Shown here piece by piece: positions 1-5,684 of a stretch of DNA of 5,684 nucleotides. The position numbers and the translations under genes are program-made. The DNA comes from Acidobacteriaceae bacterium (GTDB lineage Bacteria; Acidobacteriota; Terriglobia; Terriglobales; Acidobacteriaceae). The notes beneath the pieces are model-generated. The model had not been told where the DNA came from. It was given only the letters and a program-made list of their open reading frames with translations, and made no database searches. Every line of letters begins with the position of its first letter. The first letter of the stretch is position 1. Location: assembly GCA_009781125.1 (NCBI GenBank), contig WQYS01000178.1, positions 1 to 5,684 of the forward strand. The letters run 5' to 3'.

Positions 1-506
1 ATGCGCTGTGGCTCAACGAGGCTACGCCGGAGCAGCACGACCGCCTCATACGCTGGTGGCAGGACGAGATCGAAGGCACGGGCCGCGTGCCGGTGATGAG
101 TTCCGAGCAGAAGCCCGAAGTGCTGCGTTTTGCCGGCGGCACGGATGCGGACCTTCGCCTGGCGTGGCAGGAGATGCTGATTCGCCTCATCGCCAACGCC
201 TTCGAGCTGCCGCCGATGTATCTCGGCATGCAGCAGGACGTCAACCGCTCCACCGCCGGAGAGATGGCAGATGAGGCATTCCAGAGCGCCGTGGTTCCGG
301 TGGCCAGGCTGGTGGCCGAGCACATCACGCGCGACCTGTTTGCCAAGAAGCTGGGCTGGCGCGAGTTTGAGTTCTGCTTCAACGAACTCGAAGGCCGCAA
401 CGTGACGGAAGAGATTCAGATACAGACCAGCCTTCTTAATGCAGGTGTGCTGACGGTAGATGAGGTGCGCGCCATGCGCGGCCTTCCGCCGCTGACGCCT
501 GCGTAA
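1..506 (+). CDS. Phage portal protein, HK97 type, C-terminal part (5' end outside window)
   Basis: The reading frame is open from base 3 to a TAA at 504-506, giving 167 visible residues with no start, so the gene begins upstream. In the HK97-type portal family (Phage_portal) the protein forms the dodecameric ring at the capsid vertex through which DNA is packaged and ejected. Visible hallmarks are an N-terminal WWQDEIEG-type helix, the segment AWQEMLIRLIANAFELPPMYLG, in which a helix leads into the 'F.lPP..lG' turn typical of these portals, and NRSTAGEMADEAFQ, matching the usual 'N.sn.e.....f....v.P' helix. The tail end reads LLNAGVLTVDEVRAMRGLPPL, the typical portal ending where the helix is followed by 'GLPPL'. 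The ATG at 87 is internal to this frame and not a start. The protein ends soon after GLPPL, only 20 bases before a repeat element, so a slightly shortened C-terminus is possible. The family call rests on motif recognition, not alignment. Confidence 0.85.
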   Translation, partial: ALWLNEATPEQHDRLIRWWQDEIEGTGRVPVMSSEQKPEVLRFAGGTDADLRLAWQEMLIRLIANAFELPPMYLGMQQDVNRSTAGEMADEAFQSAVVPVARLVAEHITRDLFAKKLGWREFEFCFNELEGRNVTEEIQIQTSLLNAGVLTVDEVRAMRGLPPLTPA

Positions 507-526
507 ATCGAAATACCACAAACGTT

Positions 527-731
527 CGGGTGCCCCATCCTTCGTCCGCCGATGCGGATGCGGGTATCCAACTCTTCGAATCGGACGAAGGGTGGGAAAG
601 TATGATGCTTAATCAACCATGTTACCGACAGAAACAGTGGCGAGTTGAGCCGTGTACCTTCCCACCCTTCGTCCGATCCGAATGAGGTGGATACCTGCAC
701 ATGTTTTGGCGGACGAAGGATGGGGCACCCG
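527..731. repeat. Composite inverted repeat (REP/BIME-like pair of hairpins)
   Basis: Two arms, 527-602 and 655-731, are inverted copies of one another and are separated by about 52 bases of unrelated spacer. The outer 24 bases are a perfect inverted repeat (527-550 against 708-731). The inner parts (581-602 against 655-676) match almost perfectly, and the middle parts match partly with a one-base length difference. Each arm also folds on itself: 535-549 pairs with 582-596, and 661-675 pairs with 710-724, each 15 bp with one mismatch. The self-hairpin loops of about 30 bases share a core reading GGTATCCA. Two inverted copies of a short palindromic unit are the layout of bacterial REP doublets (BIMEs) and of some MITEs. 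The element is intergenic, between portal and tail genes, and no transposase is seen. The family assignment is inference; the pairings are read directly. Confidence 0.85.
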
Positions 732-758
732 GTCCTTGTAACTGGTTTGAAAAATAAC

Positions 759-764
759 GAGGAG
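759..764 (+). promoter_or_regulatory. Ribosome binding site that fixes the tail gene start at GTG 771
   Basis: GAGGAG lies six bases before GTG 771, an almost ideal Shine-Dalgarno core and spacing. The upstream ATG at 645 in the same frame has no comparable site, and translation from it would run through the second arm of the inverted repeat. GTG 771 is therefore preferred. Confidence 0.8.
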
Positions 765-770
765 ATATTT

Positions 771-2960
771 GTGAAGCTGACCATCGACAATCTTGATGGA
801 GCCGGAGCCATCGACTACAGTGCTGCTCTTTCTGCGCCTCTCGGCTCCGGCGAAACTCCGTTGAAGATCGAGCGGGTGTTGAACACGCCTTCGCGCTGCA
901 CACTCACGCTGGACCTCAGCGCCAACGGGCTTCCGATGCCTGTGCGGCGCGGGCGCATCGTCGTCACCTCCGAGCGCGGAGCGACGCTCTTCACCGGCTA
1001 TCTTGCGACCGAGCCGGTGCGCATCTATGTGGGCGTGGCCACCGAAGGGCATGTGTATCGCATTGCCATCACCGCCGTGAGCGACGCGGCGTCGCTCGAC
1101 AAACAGCCGATGCCGTCGTTTGGAACTACGCTGCTCGGCACGGGCGCGGTCATGCTGCCGCTGGCCGGTTCGACTACGGGAAACGTGATTCACACGCTGA
1201 ACGACGGCGACGGCACGCTCGCGCTCACCGCGTTGCAGATGACGAACGCACGCGAGGTTGCCAATGACGTCACGCTCAGCGGCGAGATCGAGGCTACAAC
1301 CTACATAGCCGAAACCTTCAACGGCGACGGCACTACGGCGGCGTTTCAGCTTTCGGAGACGCCGTTTCATCCCAAGAACGCTGTCAGCGCGACCAGCTCC
1401 ACCGTGCTCTTGTCTGACAGTTTCGAGACCGGCGTGCTGAATCAAAACATATGGAAGGCCTCGGACCCAGGCTCGCGCCTCAGCTTCAGCGGCTCGGGCT
1501 TTACGGTGCAGGGCGGCATTGGCTACGACGGACAGACCACGCTCACGGCGCTGGACGCGGTTGAACTGGGCGGCTCGCTGGTAATCGAGGCGGCTTCGGT
1601 GCAACTGACCGCGCCCAGCGATGGCGTGATCTGCGGCCTGTATCGCGGGCCGACGGCGCGCGCCAACTGCTTTGCCGGATACAACGTGCGCACCAGCGGA
1701 TCGTCCGTTCTGGTGGTGCCGTACGTCAACGGCGTCGAGGTGGGCACGGCCTACACGATACAGCAGGGGCACAAGTATACGCTGCGTATTCGCGTCTACT
1801 CGCCCGAGGCGGAGCGTATCTTGCAGACCTACTACGCGATGGTGGATGGCGCGCTCGTTGCCTTCGGCGGCGGCGAGAACGGCTCGCCCGTATCGCTGGT
1901 CTTCGATCTGCAGGATCTGGGTGTCTCTTCAAACACGCCTGCTACGGTGCTCTACGATGGCTCGGTCAACGTTTCGCCCGGCTTCTGCACCTTTGTTGCC
2001 GTGGACAGCATTCAGTTGACGGGCTCGATGCGGTCGTTCAGCATTACGCAGGAAGGGTCGGCGTGGATCACAAGCATTCTGCCCAGCGGCGTAAAGCGGA
2101 CGCGCCTGTTCGGGAGCACCGGCGAGGGCGTAGATTGTCAGCTTTCTACAACCGGGAAGCTCACATTTTTTGATGGCCGCATTCCTGTTGCGGGAGAGCG
2201 CGTTACGGTGACCTATCGCGCTTGCAGCCGTGCGGTGGCGCGGCTTGAGGACGCTGCCAGCGTCAACGCGGCCAAGTCGAGAGGATATGCAGGCACGGCA
2301 TCGGTGCGCTGGCTGGGCAAGGTCGTGCAGCCCATCGCTCGCAGCAGTGTGGATTGTGAGAGCGCGGCGCAGGCGGTGCTGAGCTTTGCCGCCAGCAGCT
2401 CGTGCGCGATCGCGGGGACATACTCGATGATGAATCCGGCTGTAGATATTCAGCCCAGGGATATTCTTTCGATAACGACCGGCGACACGGTGCTGGAAGG
2501 GATCGTCCGCAAGGTAGATGTAGTGGACACGCTGTCTGCGCCCGAGGTGTTGAACTACAAGATCACCTTCGCCAGCGGCTGGGCCGAAGCGATGGGAATG
2601 AAGCTGTCCGAGCCGGTTGCCGCCGATGCGCAGATTCCTGTAACTGCGTCAGATACAATATCCGGCCCCGGCACGCTTACGAACCTGCAACAGTTACAAA
2701 TTGTCAGCGCGACCGCGACTGTCTTGCAGATTGACGCAGGCATGGACCCGCCCGCCGGTGGAGGCTTCGAGGTGCGGCGCACGGACTTTGGCTTTGGTTC
2801 AAGCACAAGTCCGGATTTCGTTCTGCGCAGTCCGGTGCGCGGCTTCGCCATTCCGCGCACGGCGCAGGTGGAGCGGTATTACGTGCGCATGTACGACAAC
2901 TCGGCCCCGGCGAAGTACTCGCGTTTTTCGAGCGCCATATTTGTGTGCCTTCCGGTCTGA
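771..2960 (+). CDS. Large phage tail protein: tail-hub/baseplate-like with inserted lectin-like jelly roll
   Basis: The product has 729 residues from GTG 771 and no signal peptide. Residues 1-115 are beta-rich and contain an RRGRIVV..ERG..LFTGYL stretch, as in the first domain of gp27-like tail hubs. Residues 178-205 (ETFNGDGTTAAFQL) and 425-485 (GEGVD, then LTFFDGRIPVAGERVTVTYR) look like the two halves of a tail-fibre-type beta domain. Between them, about 215-420, lies a probable concanavalin A-like jelly roll that opens with DSFETGVLNQNIW and could bind surface sugars. Residues 490-612 return to hub-like sequence (VDCESAAQAVLSF; PRDILSITTGDTVLEGIV), and 640-729 may form a terminal beta sandwich. 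The likely role is at the tail tip, linking tail tube to host recognition. It follows a portal fragment and precedes a small membrane protein on the same strand. The protein is clearly long and beta-rich, and the phage context is good. The exact family and domain borders are inference; alternatives are a tail fibre or a tail-tip protein of another lineage. Confidence 0.65.
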   Translation: MKLTIDNLDGAGAIDYSAALSAPLGSGETPLKIERVLNTPSRCTLTLDLSANGLPMPVRRGRIVVTSERGATLFTGYLATEPVRIYVGVATEGHVYRIAITAVSDAASLDKQPMPSFGTTLLGTGAVMLPLAGSTTGNVIHTLNDGDGTLALTALQMTNAREVANDVTLSGEIEATTYIAETFNGDGTTAAFQLSETPFHPKNAVSATSSTVLLSDSFETGVLNQNIWKASDPGSRLSFSGSGFTVQGGIGYDGQTTLTALDAVELGGSLVIEAASVQLTAPSDGVICGLYRGPTARANCFAGYNVRTSGSSVLVVPYVNGVEVGTAYTIQQGHKYTLRIRVYSPEAERILQTYYAMVDGALVAFGGGENGSPVSLVFDLQDLGVSSNTPATVLYDGSVNVSPGFCTFVAVDSIQLTGSMRSFSITQEGSAWITSILPSGVKRTRLFGSTGEGVDCQLSTTGKLTFFDGRIPVAGERVTVTYRACSRAVARLEDAASVNAAKSRGYAGTASVRWLGKVVQPIARSSVDCESAAQAVLSFAASSSCAIAGTYSMMNPAVDIQPRDILSITTGDTVLEGIVRKVDVVDTLSAPEVLNYKITFASGWAEAMGMKLSEPVAADAQIPVTASDTISGPGTLTNLQQLQIVSATATVLQIDAGMDPPAGGGFEVRRTDFGFGSSTSPDFVLRSPVRGFAIPRTAQVERYYVRMYDNSAPAKYSRFSSAIFVCLPV

Positions 2961-2990
2961 GTCTCGTCTCGACCGCAGACAAAAGAAAGC

Positions 2991-2995
2991 AGGAG
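2991..2995 (+). promoter_or_regulatory. Ribosome binding site for the small membrane protein
   Basis: AGGAG lies three bases before ATG 2999, within a purine-rich stretch starting near 2981. It favours ATG 2999 over GTG 2945 in the same frame, which would overlap the end of the tail gene and add an ordinary, non-hydrophobic leader. Confidence 0.6.
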
Positions 2996-2998
2996 TCT

Positions 2999-3214
2999 AT
3001 GACGGAGTTTGAAGCGACGGTACTGTCAGATCTGGAGGTGCTGAAGAGCCAGATGAACCAGTTGATCGGCGTAGGGCAGCCGGGAAGACTGATTCAACTG
3101 GAGAAGCGCGTCGATGCGCATGAAAGGTCGATGCAGCAGGTGAAGGGATACTTTGCCGCTGGCGGCGCTCTGCTGGCAATCGCGAATCTTATTATTGAGC
3201 ATTACGTCAGGTAA
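2999..3214 (+). CDS. Small coiled-coil and membrane-segment phage protein (holin-region/XhlA-like)
   Basis: The product has 71 residues. Residues 3-49 are helical and charged with heptad-like spacing of hydrophobic residues (LSDLEVLKSQMNQL, then a break at GVGQPG, then LIQLEKRVDAHERSMQQVKG). Residues 51-66 form a short hydrophobic stretch (YFAAGGALLAIANLII), followed by a charged end. A coiled coil followed by one C-terminal membrane segment is the layout of XhlA-type and related small proteins that sit with holins or at the end of phage tail cassettes. It may help hold the lysis machinery at the membrane, but no lysozyme or amidase gene is visible beside it. The gene starts 38 bases after the tail gene with its own ribosome binding site and ends just before a strong terminator, so it is the last gene of the phage unit. 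The reading frame is well supported; the function is a guess from architecture and position. Confidence 0.65.
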   Translation: MTEFEATVLSDLEVLKSQMNQLIGVGQPGRLIQLEKRVDAHERSMQQVKGYFAAGGALLAIANLIIEHYVR

Positions 3215-3217
3215 GCA

Positions 3218-3262
3218 AAACCCCGTTCATGACACAGTAAAAACATGTCATGAACGGGGTTT
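3218..3262. terminator. Probable bidirectional intrinsic terminator between convergent genes
   Basis: A perfect 17-bp stem (3218-3234 with 3246-3262) encloses an 11-base loop. The stem contains a CCCC/GGGG block next to A/T pairs, so either strand ends its GC-rich part with a short T run (TTT on +, TTTT on -). It begins 3 bases after the stop of the small phage gene and lies 35 bases past the stop of the DUF3829 gene on the other strand. The T runs are short, so efficiency cannot be judged from sequence alone. Confidence 0.8.
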
Positions 3263-3296
3263 CCGGTTACCATCTCACTACTCCTGCTGCTGACGT

Positions 3297-4247
3297 CTAC
3301 TTATCGCAATCATTCAGGTCGTCTACGGCGCGGTTGTAGTCCTTGAAGAAGTCGTCAAAGTCGCTGCCGATACTGGAACGCTTGTTGCCTTTGAGATCGA
3401 CGCTGAGAGCGCGGGCTTTGCCGATCACATCGTCCATGCGTTCTTTGTAGTTCTTGCATCCGGCGTCCCACTTCGGCCCGCCACTGGAGTCTGGCTTGAA
3501 CTCGCCCAGAGTTGTGTTGCGCTGAACCAGGCCGTCGATGGCTGTATCCAGAGCGGCAATCTGCGACGAGTCATGAGCAGCGGACCTGGCCGCATCGATG
3601 ACGCGGCGTCCCTGGAGGGAGACATCCATGGTCAGGTAATCCAGCGTGCCCGGCTTGAGCGCTTTAAACTTCTCCTCGTCCAGCGAAAATTTGTAGTCGT
3701 GAATCGCCGATCCAAAGGCGTCAGCCATCTCGTCGGCGCGATTCAGCGCGGCCAGCAGTTGCGGCGCGAACTCGCGCGCCCTGGCGCCCTTGTCGTTGAG
3801 GTACTCCTTGGTCTTGTCGTAGGTGGCGGCCTGCTTCATGAGCGGATTGAGCTTCTCCAGAGCATCCTGGAGGGCGGACGCCTTCGGATCGATCTCCGCA
3901 ATGTCGGGCTTCATCGCAGTTGCCTTATGCATTTTCTCCAGAAGCTGATCGACATCGCCTCCGAGATAAGGAAACGACGAGTCCGAATACCCAGGCTTTT
4001 TCAGCGTGGCCATCAGCTCTTCGGTTGAGTTGGCGTACTTGTCGAAGTGCTCCCACTGAATCATGTGGTTTTGTACATCGACATAAGCGTTCAGCTTGCC
4101 CTGCAGCGAACTGCCGCCGCCAGAGGCAGTGGAAGAACTGAGTGCGTTGCGGAGACTGAACGGGCCGCCATTCTTTTTCTGCTGATAGATGCGATATCCC
4201 CATATGCCGAGGATGACGATAAGAACTACGAAAAGACGAAACTTCAT
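3297..4247 (-). CDS. Membrane-anchored DUF3829 (YiiG-like) protein
   Basis: The product has 316 residues from ATG 4247. Residues 1-3 are MKF, and residues 4-21 are one hydrophobic membrane segment with a basic tail (YQQKK). A Ser/Gly-rich linker (about 37-48) follows, then an all-helical domain from about 50 to the end. KLNAYVDVQNHMI at about 51 and the stretch LNPLMKQAATYDKTKEYLNDKGARAREFAPQL at 133-164 match what I recall of DUF3829, the family of E. coli YiiG, whose function is unknown. YiiG is a lipoprotein; this protein has no lipobox cysteine and would be held by an uncleaved membrane segment, with the domain facing the periplasm. The two cysteines (264 and 314) lie near the C-terminus and could form a disulphide. 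The frame also allows ATG 4259 and GTG 4274; none has a convincing ribosome binding site, and 4247 was chosen because it gives a compact signal anchor. The TAG stop faces the phage genes across a shared terminator. Confidence 0.75.
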   Translation of the reverse strand: MKFRLFVVLIVILGIWGYRIYQQKKNGGPFSLRNALSSSTASGGGSSLQGKLNAYVDVQNHMIQWEHFDKYANSTEELMATLKKPGYSDSSFPYLGGDVDQLLEKMHKATAMKPDIAEIDPKASALQDALEKLNPLMKQAATYDKTKEYLNDKGARAREFAPQLLAALNRADEMADAFGSAIHDYKFSLDEEKFKALKPGTLDYLTMDVSLQGRRVIDAARSAAHDSSQIAALDTAIDGLVQRNTTLGEFKPDSSGGPKWDAGCKNYKERMDDVIGKARALSVDLKGNKRSSIGSDFDDFFKDYNRAVDDLNDCDK

Positions 4248-4300
4248 GCCGCTGGACATCGTGAGCAATACCACCGTTCCATGGAGTGTGCAAAAGAATG

Positions 4301-4342
4301 CCTGATTTTATCAAAAATTCTGGCCCCAAAGAATTAATCAGG
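4301..4342. repeat. AT-rich nested hairpin, possible weak terminator after the MBL gene
   Basis: An inner stem (4316-4321 with 4330-4335, AATTCT/AGAATT, 8-base loop) sits inside an outer one (4301-4307 with 4336-4342, CCTGATT/AATCAGG), with an unpaired 8-base bulge on one side. Read on the - strand it starts 3 bases after the stop of the MBL gene, and the inner stem is followed by T residues, so it may act as a weak terminator or processing site. The stem is AT-rich, and chance pairing is not excluded. Confidence 0.35.
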
Positions 4343-4345
4343 AAT

Positions 4346-5245
4346 TCAGAGCGAATCAGCGACAACCGGTTTGCCCTTCTCGTTCAACACGATGCTGGCA
4401 ATGGGGCTGAAATGGTCGTGCGTAAATAAGACCTTCCATCTCTCCGGGATCGCCCGCTGGTAGAAACGCTTGCGCTGCACGATGGTTTCCAGCGGGTCGA
4501 GATCGTAGCCCATCACCCAGGTGCTGTCCAGATGCGCCGAGGTGGGAATCAGATCGGAGATATAGCAGGCGTGCTCGCTGGCTCCTCCGTGCGATAGCGA
4601 TTCAACATGAATCGCAATAAGTTGCTGCGTGTGACCGGGGTAAATCTCCACCGAGATTCCGGGAACGATCTCCGCATTGGCGCGGATGCCTTCGGTTGTC
4701 AGCAGAGTCATCTGCCCGCTCGCGATCAGCGGCTCGTAGTTGGCGGCGACGTAGGCGACGCCGTCGCGCTCCAGTTGCAGGCGTCCATGCTCGACCTCGC
4801 CGCGATGCGCAAAGTAGCGCGCGTTGGGAAAGGTCGGCGTAACGGAGCCGTCCGCGTGCAGAGTCGTGTTCCATCCGCAGTGGTCGAAGTGAAGATGCGA
4901 GTTGATGACGACATCGACCTTGGCCGGATCGACTCCGGCAGCTGCCAGCGATTGCGGCAGCAGCTCCTGGTTCTGGTGAATCTCGCGCATCTTGGCCGAC
5001 TGCTTGTTGCCGATGCCGGTCTCGATGACCACCGTATGCTTGCCCGTGCGCACGACGACCGTGTTCAGGCCCAGAAGGATGCGGTTCTGCTCGTCGGCGG
5101 GAGCGCGCTTCTCCCAGAGCGTCTTCGGCACCACGCCGAACATCGCTCCACCATCCAGTCGATAGGTTCCATCGGTGCAGACGAGGATTTCAAACTCACC
5201 CACATGATCGTGGGCGCGTACGAGGTCAGTTACAACTCCTTGCAT
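4346..5245 (-). CDS. MBL-fold metallohydrolase, lactonase-like
   Basis: The product has 299 residues, starting at ATG 5245 with a clear GGAGG (5251-5255 on the complementary strand) five bases upstream. The metal-binding signature is complete: HLHFDH at 117-122 (His117, His119, Asp121, His122), His205 in PGHTQQ, Asp231 in SDLIP, and a C-terminal FTHDH with His276 and His278. These positions match the two-metal active site of the metallo-beta-lactamase superfamily. The N-terminal DGGAMFGVVPKTLW and LLGLNTVVVRTG..TVVIETGIG pattern is typical of the subgroup that includes N-acyl-homoserine-lactonase-like and YtnP-type enzymes. Hydrolysis of a lactone or ester is therefore likely, but the substrate cannot be read from sequence. 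There is no signal peptide, so it is probably cytoplasmic. It lies 48 bases after the zinc-ribbon gene on the same strand and may share its transcript. The fold and catalytic class are very likely; quorum-signal degradation is only one possibility. Confidence 0.9.
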   Translation of the reverse strand: MQGVVTDLVRAHDHVGEFEILVCTDGTYRLDGGAMFGVVPKTLWEKRAPADEQNRILLGLNTVVVRTGKHTVVIETGIGNKQSAKMREIHQNQELLPQSLAAAGVDPAKVDVVINSHLHFDHCGWNTTLHADGSVTPTFPNARYFAHRGEVEHGRLQLERDGVAYVAANYEPLIASGQMTLLTTEGIRANAEIVPGISVEIYPGHTQQLIAIHVESLSHGGASEHACYISDLIPTSAHLDSTWVMGYDLDPLETIVQRKRFYQRAIPERWKVLFTHDHFSPIASIVLNEKGKPVVADSL

Positions 5246-5293
5246 GGCAGCCTCCGTTACTCATCCTACTCGAAGGCAGCTATGAACGAGCGC

Positions 5294-5684
5294 TCAGGCT
5301 CGCGGCGGAGGAGGAGGTACGGCAAGATTCAAAGGCTCAGCATTCACTGGCTGAGAAGCAATCGGCGCGGCGGCTGCGCTAGTTGTGGCCGCGGTGACTC
5401 CGTTCACCGGAGGCAGCTCGGCGCGCTTGTTCTGGAAGCACTGGCGGCAGAGAACCGGACGCCCCTGCGTCGGCTTGAAAGGGACGGTGGTCTCGATGCC
5501 GCACTCCGAACAATGCGTGCGCGTCTCAGTGCGCGGAACCACGGCGGTCGCCGGATCCTGTCCGGCGGCCAGACTGGCGCGGCGGCTCTTGCAGAGCTTG
5601 CACCGCTTGGGGTCGTTCTTGAATTGTTTGTCGTAGAAGAAGAGTTGTTCGCCGGCGGTGAAGATGAATTCACCGCCACAGTCC
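5294..5684 (-). CDS. Tandem zinc-ribbon protein, N-terminus outside window
   Basis: The frame is open from the window edge (first whole codon at 5683) to a TGA at 5294-5296, giving 129 visible residues. The GTG at 5542 is internal, because the conserved first ribbon lies upstream of it. Ribbon one shows DCGGEFIFTAGEQLFFYDK followed by RCKLCKSRR; its first cysteine should lie just outside the window, as the visible Cys2 is the second of a CxxC pair. Ribbon two shows HCSECGIETTVPFKPTQGRP followed by CRQCF (Cys58, 61, 79, 82). This matches the zf-trcl/'CxxC-x-CxxC' small zinc-binding proteins common in bacteria, whose role is unknown but may be nucleic-acid or protein binding. A low-complexity Ala/Pro tail ends in PPPPPRA. 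The gene precedes the MBL gene on the same strand. Confidence 0.88.
   Translation of the reverse strand, partial: DCGGEFIFTAGEQLFFYDKQFKNDPKRCKLCKSRRASLAAGQDPATAVVPRTETRTHCSECGIETTVPFKPTQGRPVLCRQCFQNKRAELPPVNGVTAATTSAAAAPIASQPVNAEPLNLAVPPPPPRA

Noticed and set aside
8..274. Frame of 88 residues overlapping the portal gene
   Set aside because: The composition is Arg/Ala-rich and the portal frame in the same stretch has clear family motifs, so it is a shadow.
601..606. TATGAT as a -10 promoter element between the repeat arms
   Set aside because: It matches a -10 box by chance, but no -35-like sequence lies at the proper distance upstream.
527..731. The inverted repeat as a CRISPR array, tRNA or transcription terminator
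   Set aside because: There are only two inverted units with a single spacer, there is no cloverleaf, and neither hairpin is followed by a T run, so none of these fits.
609..1772. Long open frame on the - strand (387 residues) opposite the tail gene
   Set aside because: It is rich in Arg, Ala and His with no recognisable motif, lies exactly opposite a well-supported coding frame and spans the repeat. It is what a GC-rich gene produces on its complementary strand.
2945..2999. GTG 2945 as start of the small membrane protein gene
   Set aside because: It overlaps the tail gene end and lacks a ribosome binding site, whereas ATG 2999 has AGGAG just upstream.
5404..5679. Frame of 91 residues on the - strand over the zinc-ribbon gene
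   Set aside because: The other - strand frame carries the paired CxxC motifs of the family; this one is Ser/Arg-rich without motifs.

Overview
The window looks like part of a bacterial chromosome of moderately high GC. It carries the end of a prophage or prophage remnant on the + strand, facing three ordinary cellular genes on the - strand. The host is probably an Acidobacteriota member of the Terriglobia/Acidobacteriaceae type. This is an inference from the style of the intergenic repeat (a GTGCCCCATCCTTCGTCCG-like unit paired with CGGACGAAGGGTGGG), the tandem zinc-ribbon gene and general codon use. No rRNA or other marker confirms it.

Left half (1-3214, + strand, phage-derived). The window opens inside the C-terminal part of an HK97-type phage portal protein, which stops at 506. 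Bases 507-770 hold no gene. They contain a 205-base composite inverted repeat (527-731) whose two arms are each a hairpin of their own. A strong ribosome binding site at 759-764 then starts a 729-residue tail protein at GTG 771. It appears to be a baseplate/tail-hub-like scaffold carrying a tail-fibre-type beta domain, which in turn seems to be interrupted by a lectin-like jelly roll. A 71-residue coiled-coil plus membrane-segment protein (2999-3214) follows in the same transcription unit and resembles holin-region or XhlA-like phage proteins. No protease, capsid, head-tail connector, tape-measure, integrase or lysozyme gene lies between portal and tail genes, so the block is either strongly rearranged or a remnant.

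Junction (3215-3296). A perfect 17-bp stem with an 11-base loop lies between the convergent phage and cellular genes and probably terminates transcription from both sides.

Right half (3297-5684, - strand, cellular). In transcription order these are: a tandem zinc-ribbon protein whose N-terminus lies beyond the window; an MBL-fold metallohydrolase with a full set of metal ligands, similar to lactonase-type enzymes; and a membrane-anchored DUF3829 (YiiG-like) protein. Spacings of 48 and roughly 70-100 bases allow co-transcription, but a weak hairpin at 4301-4342 may separate the last gene. The three products suggest no common pathway.

No tRNA, rRNA, CRISPR array, insertion sequence or origin was seen. 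The most notable items are the composite repeat wedged between portal and tail genes and the nested domain layout of the tail protein. I found nothing that clearly amounts to a new defence or mobile system.
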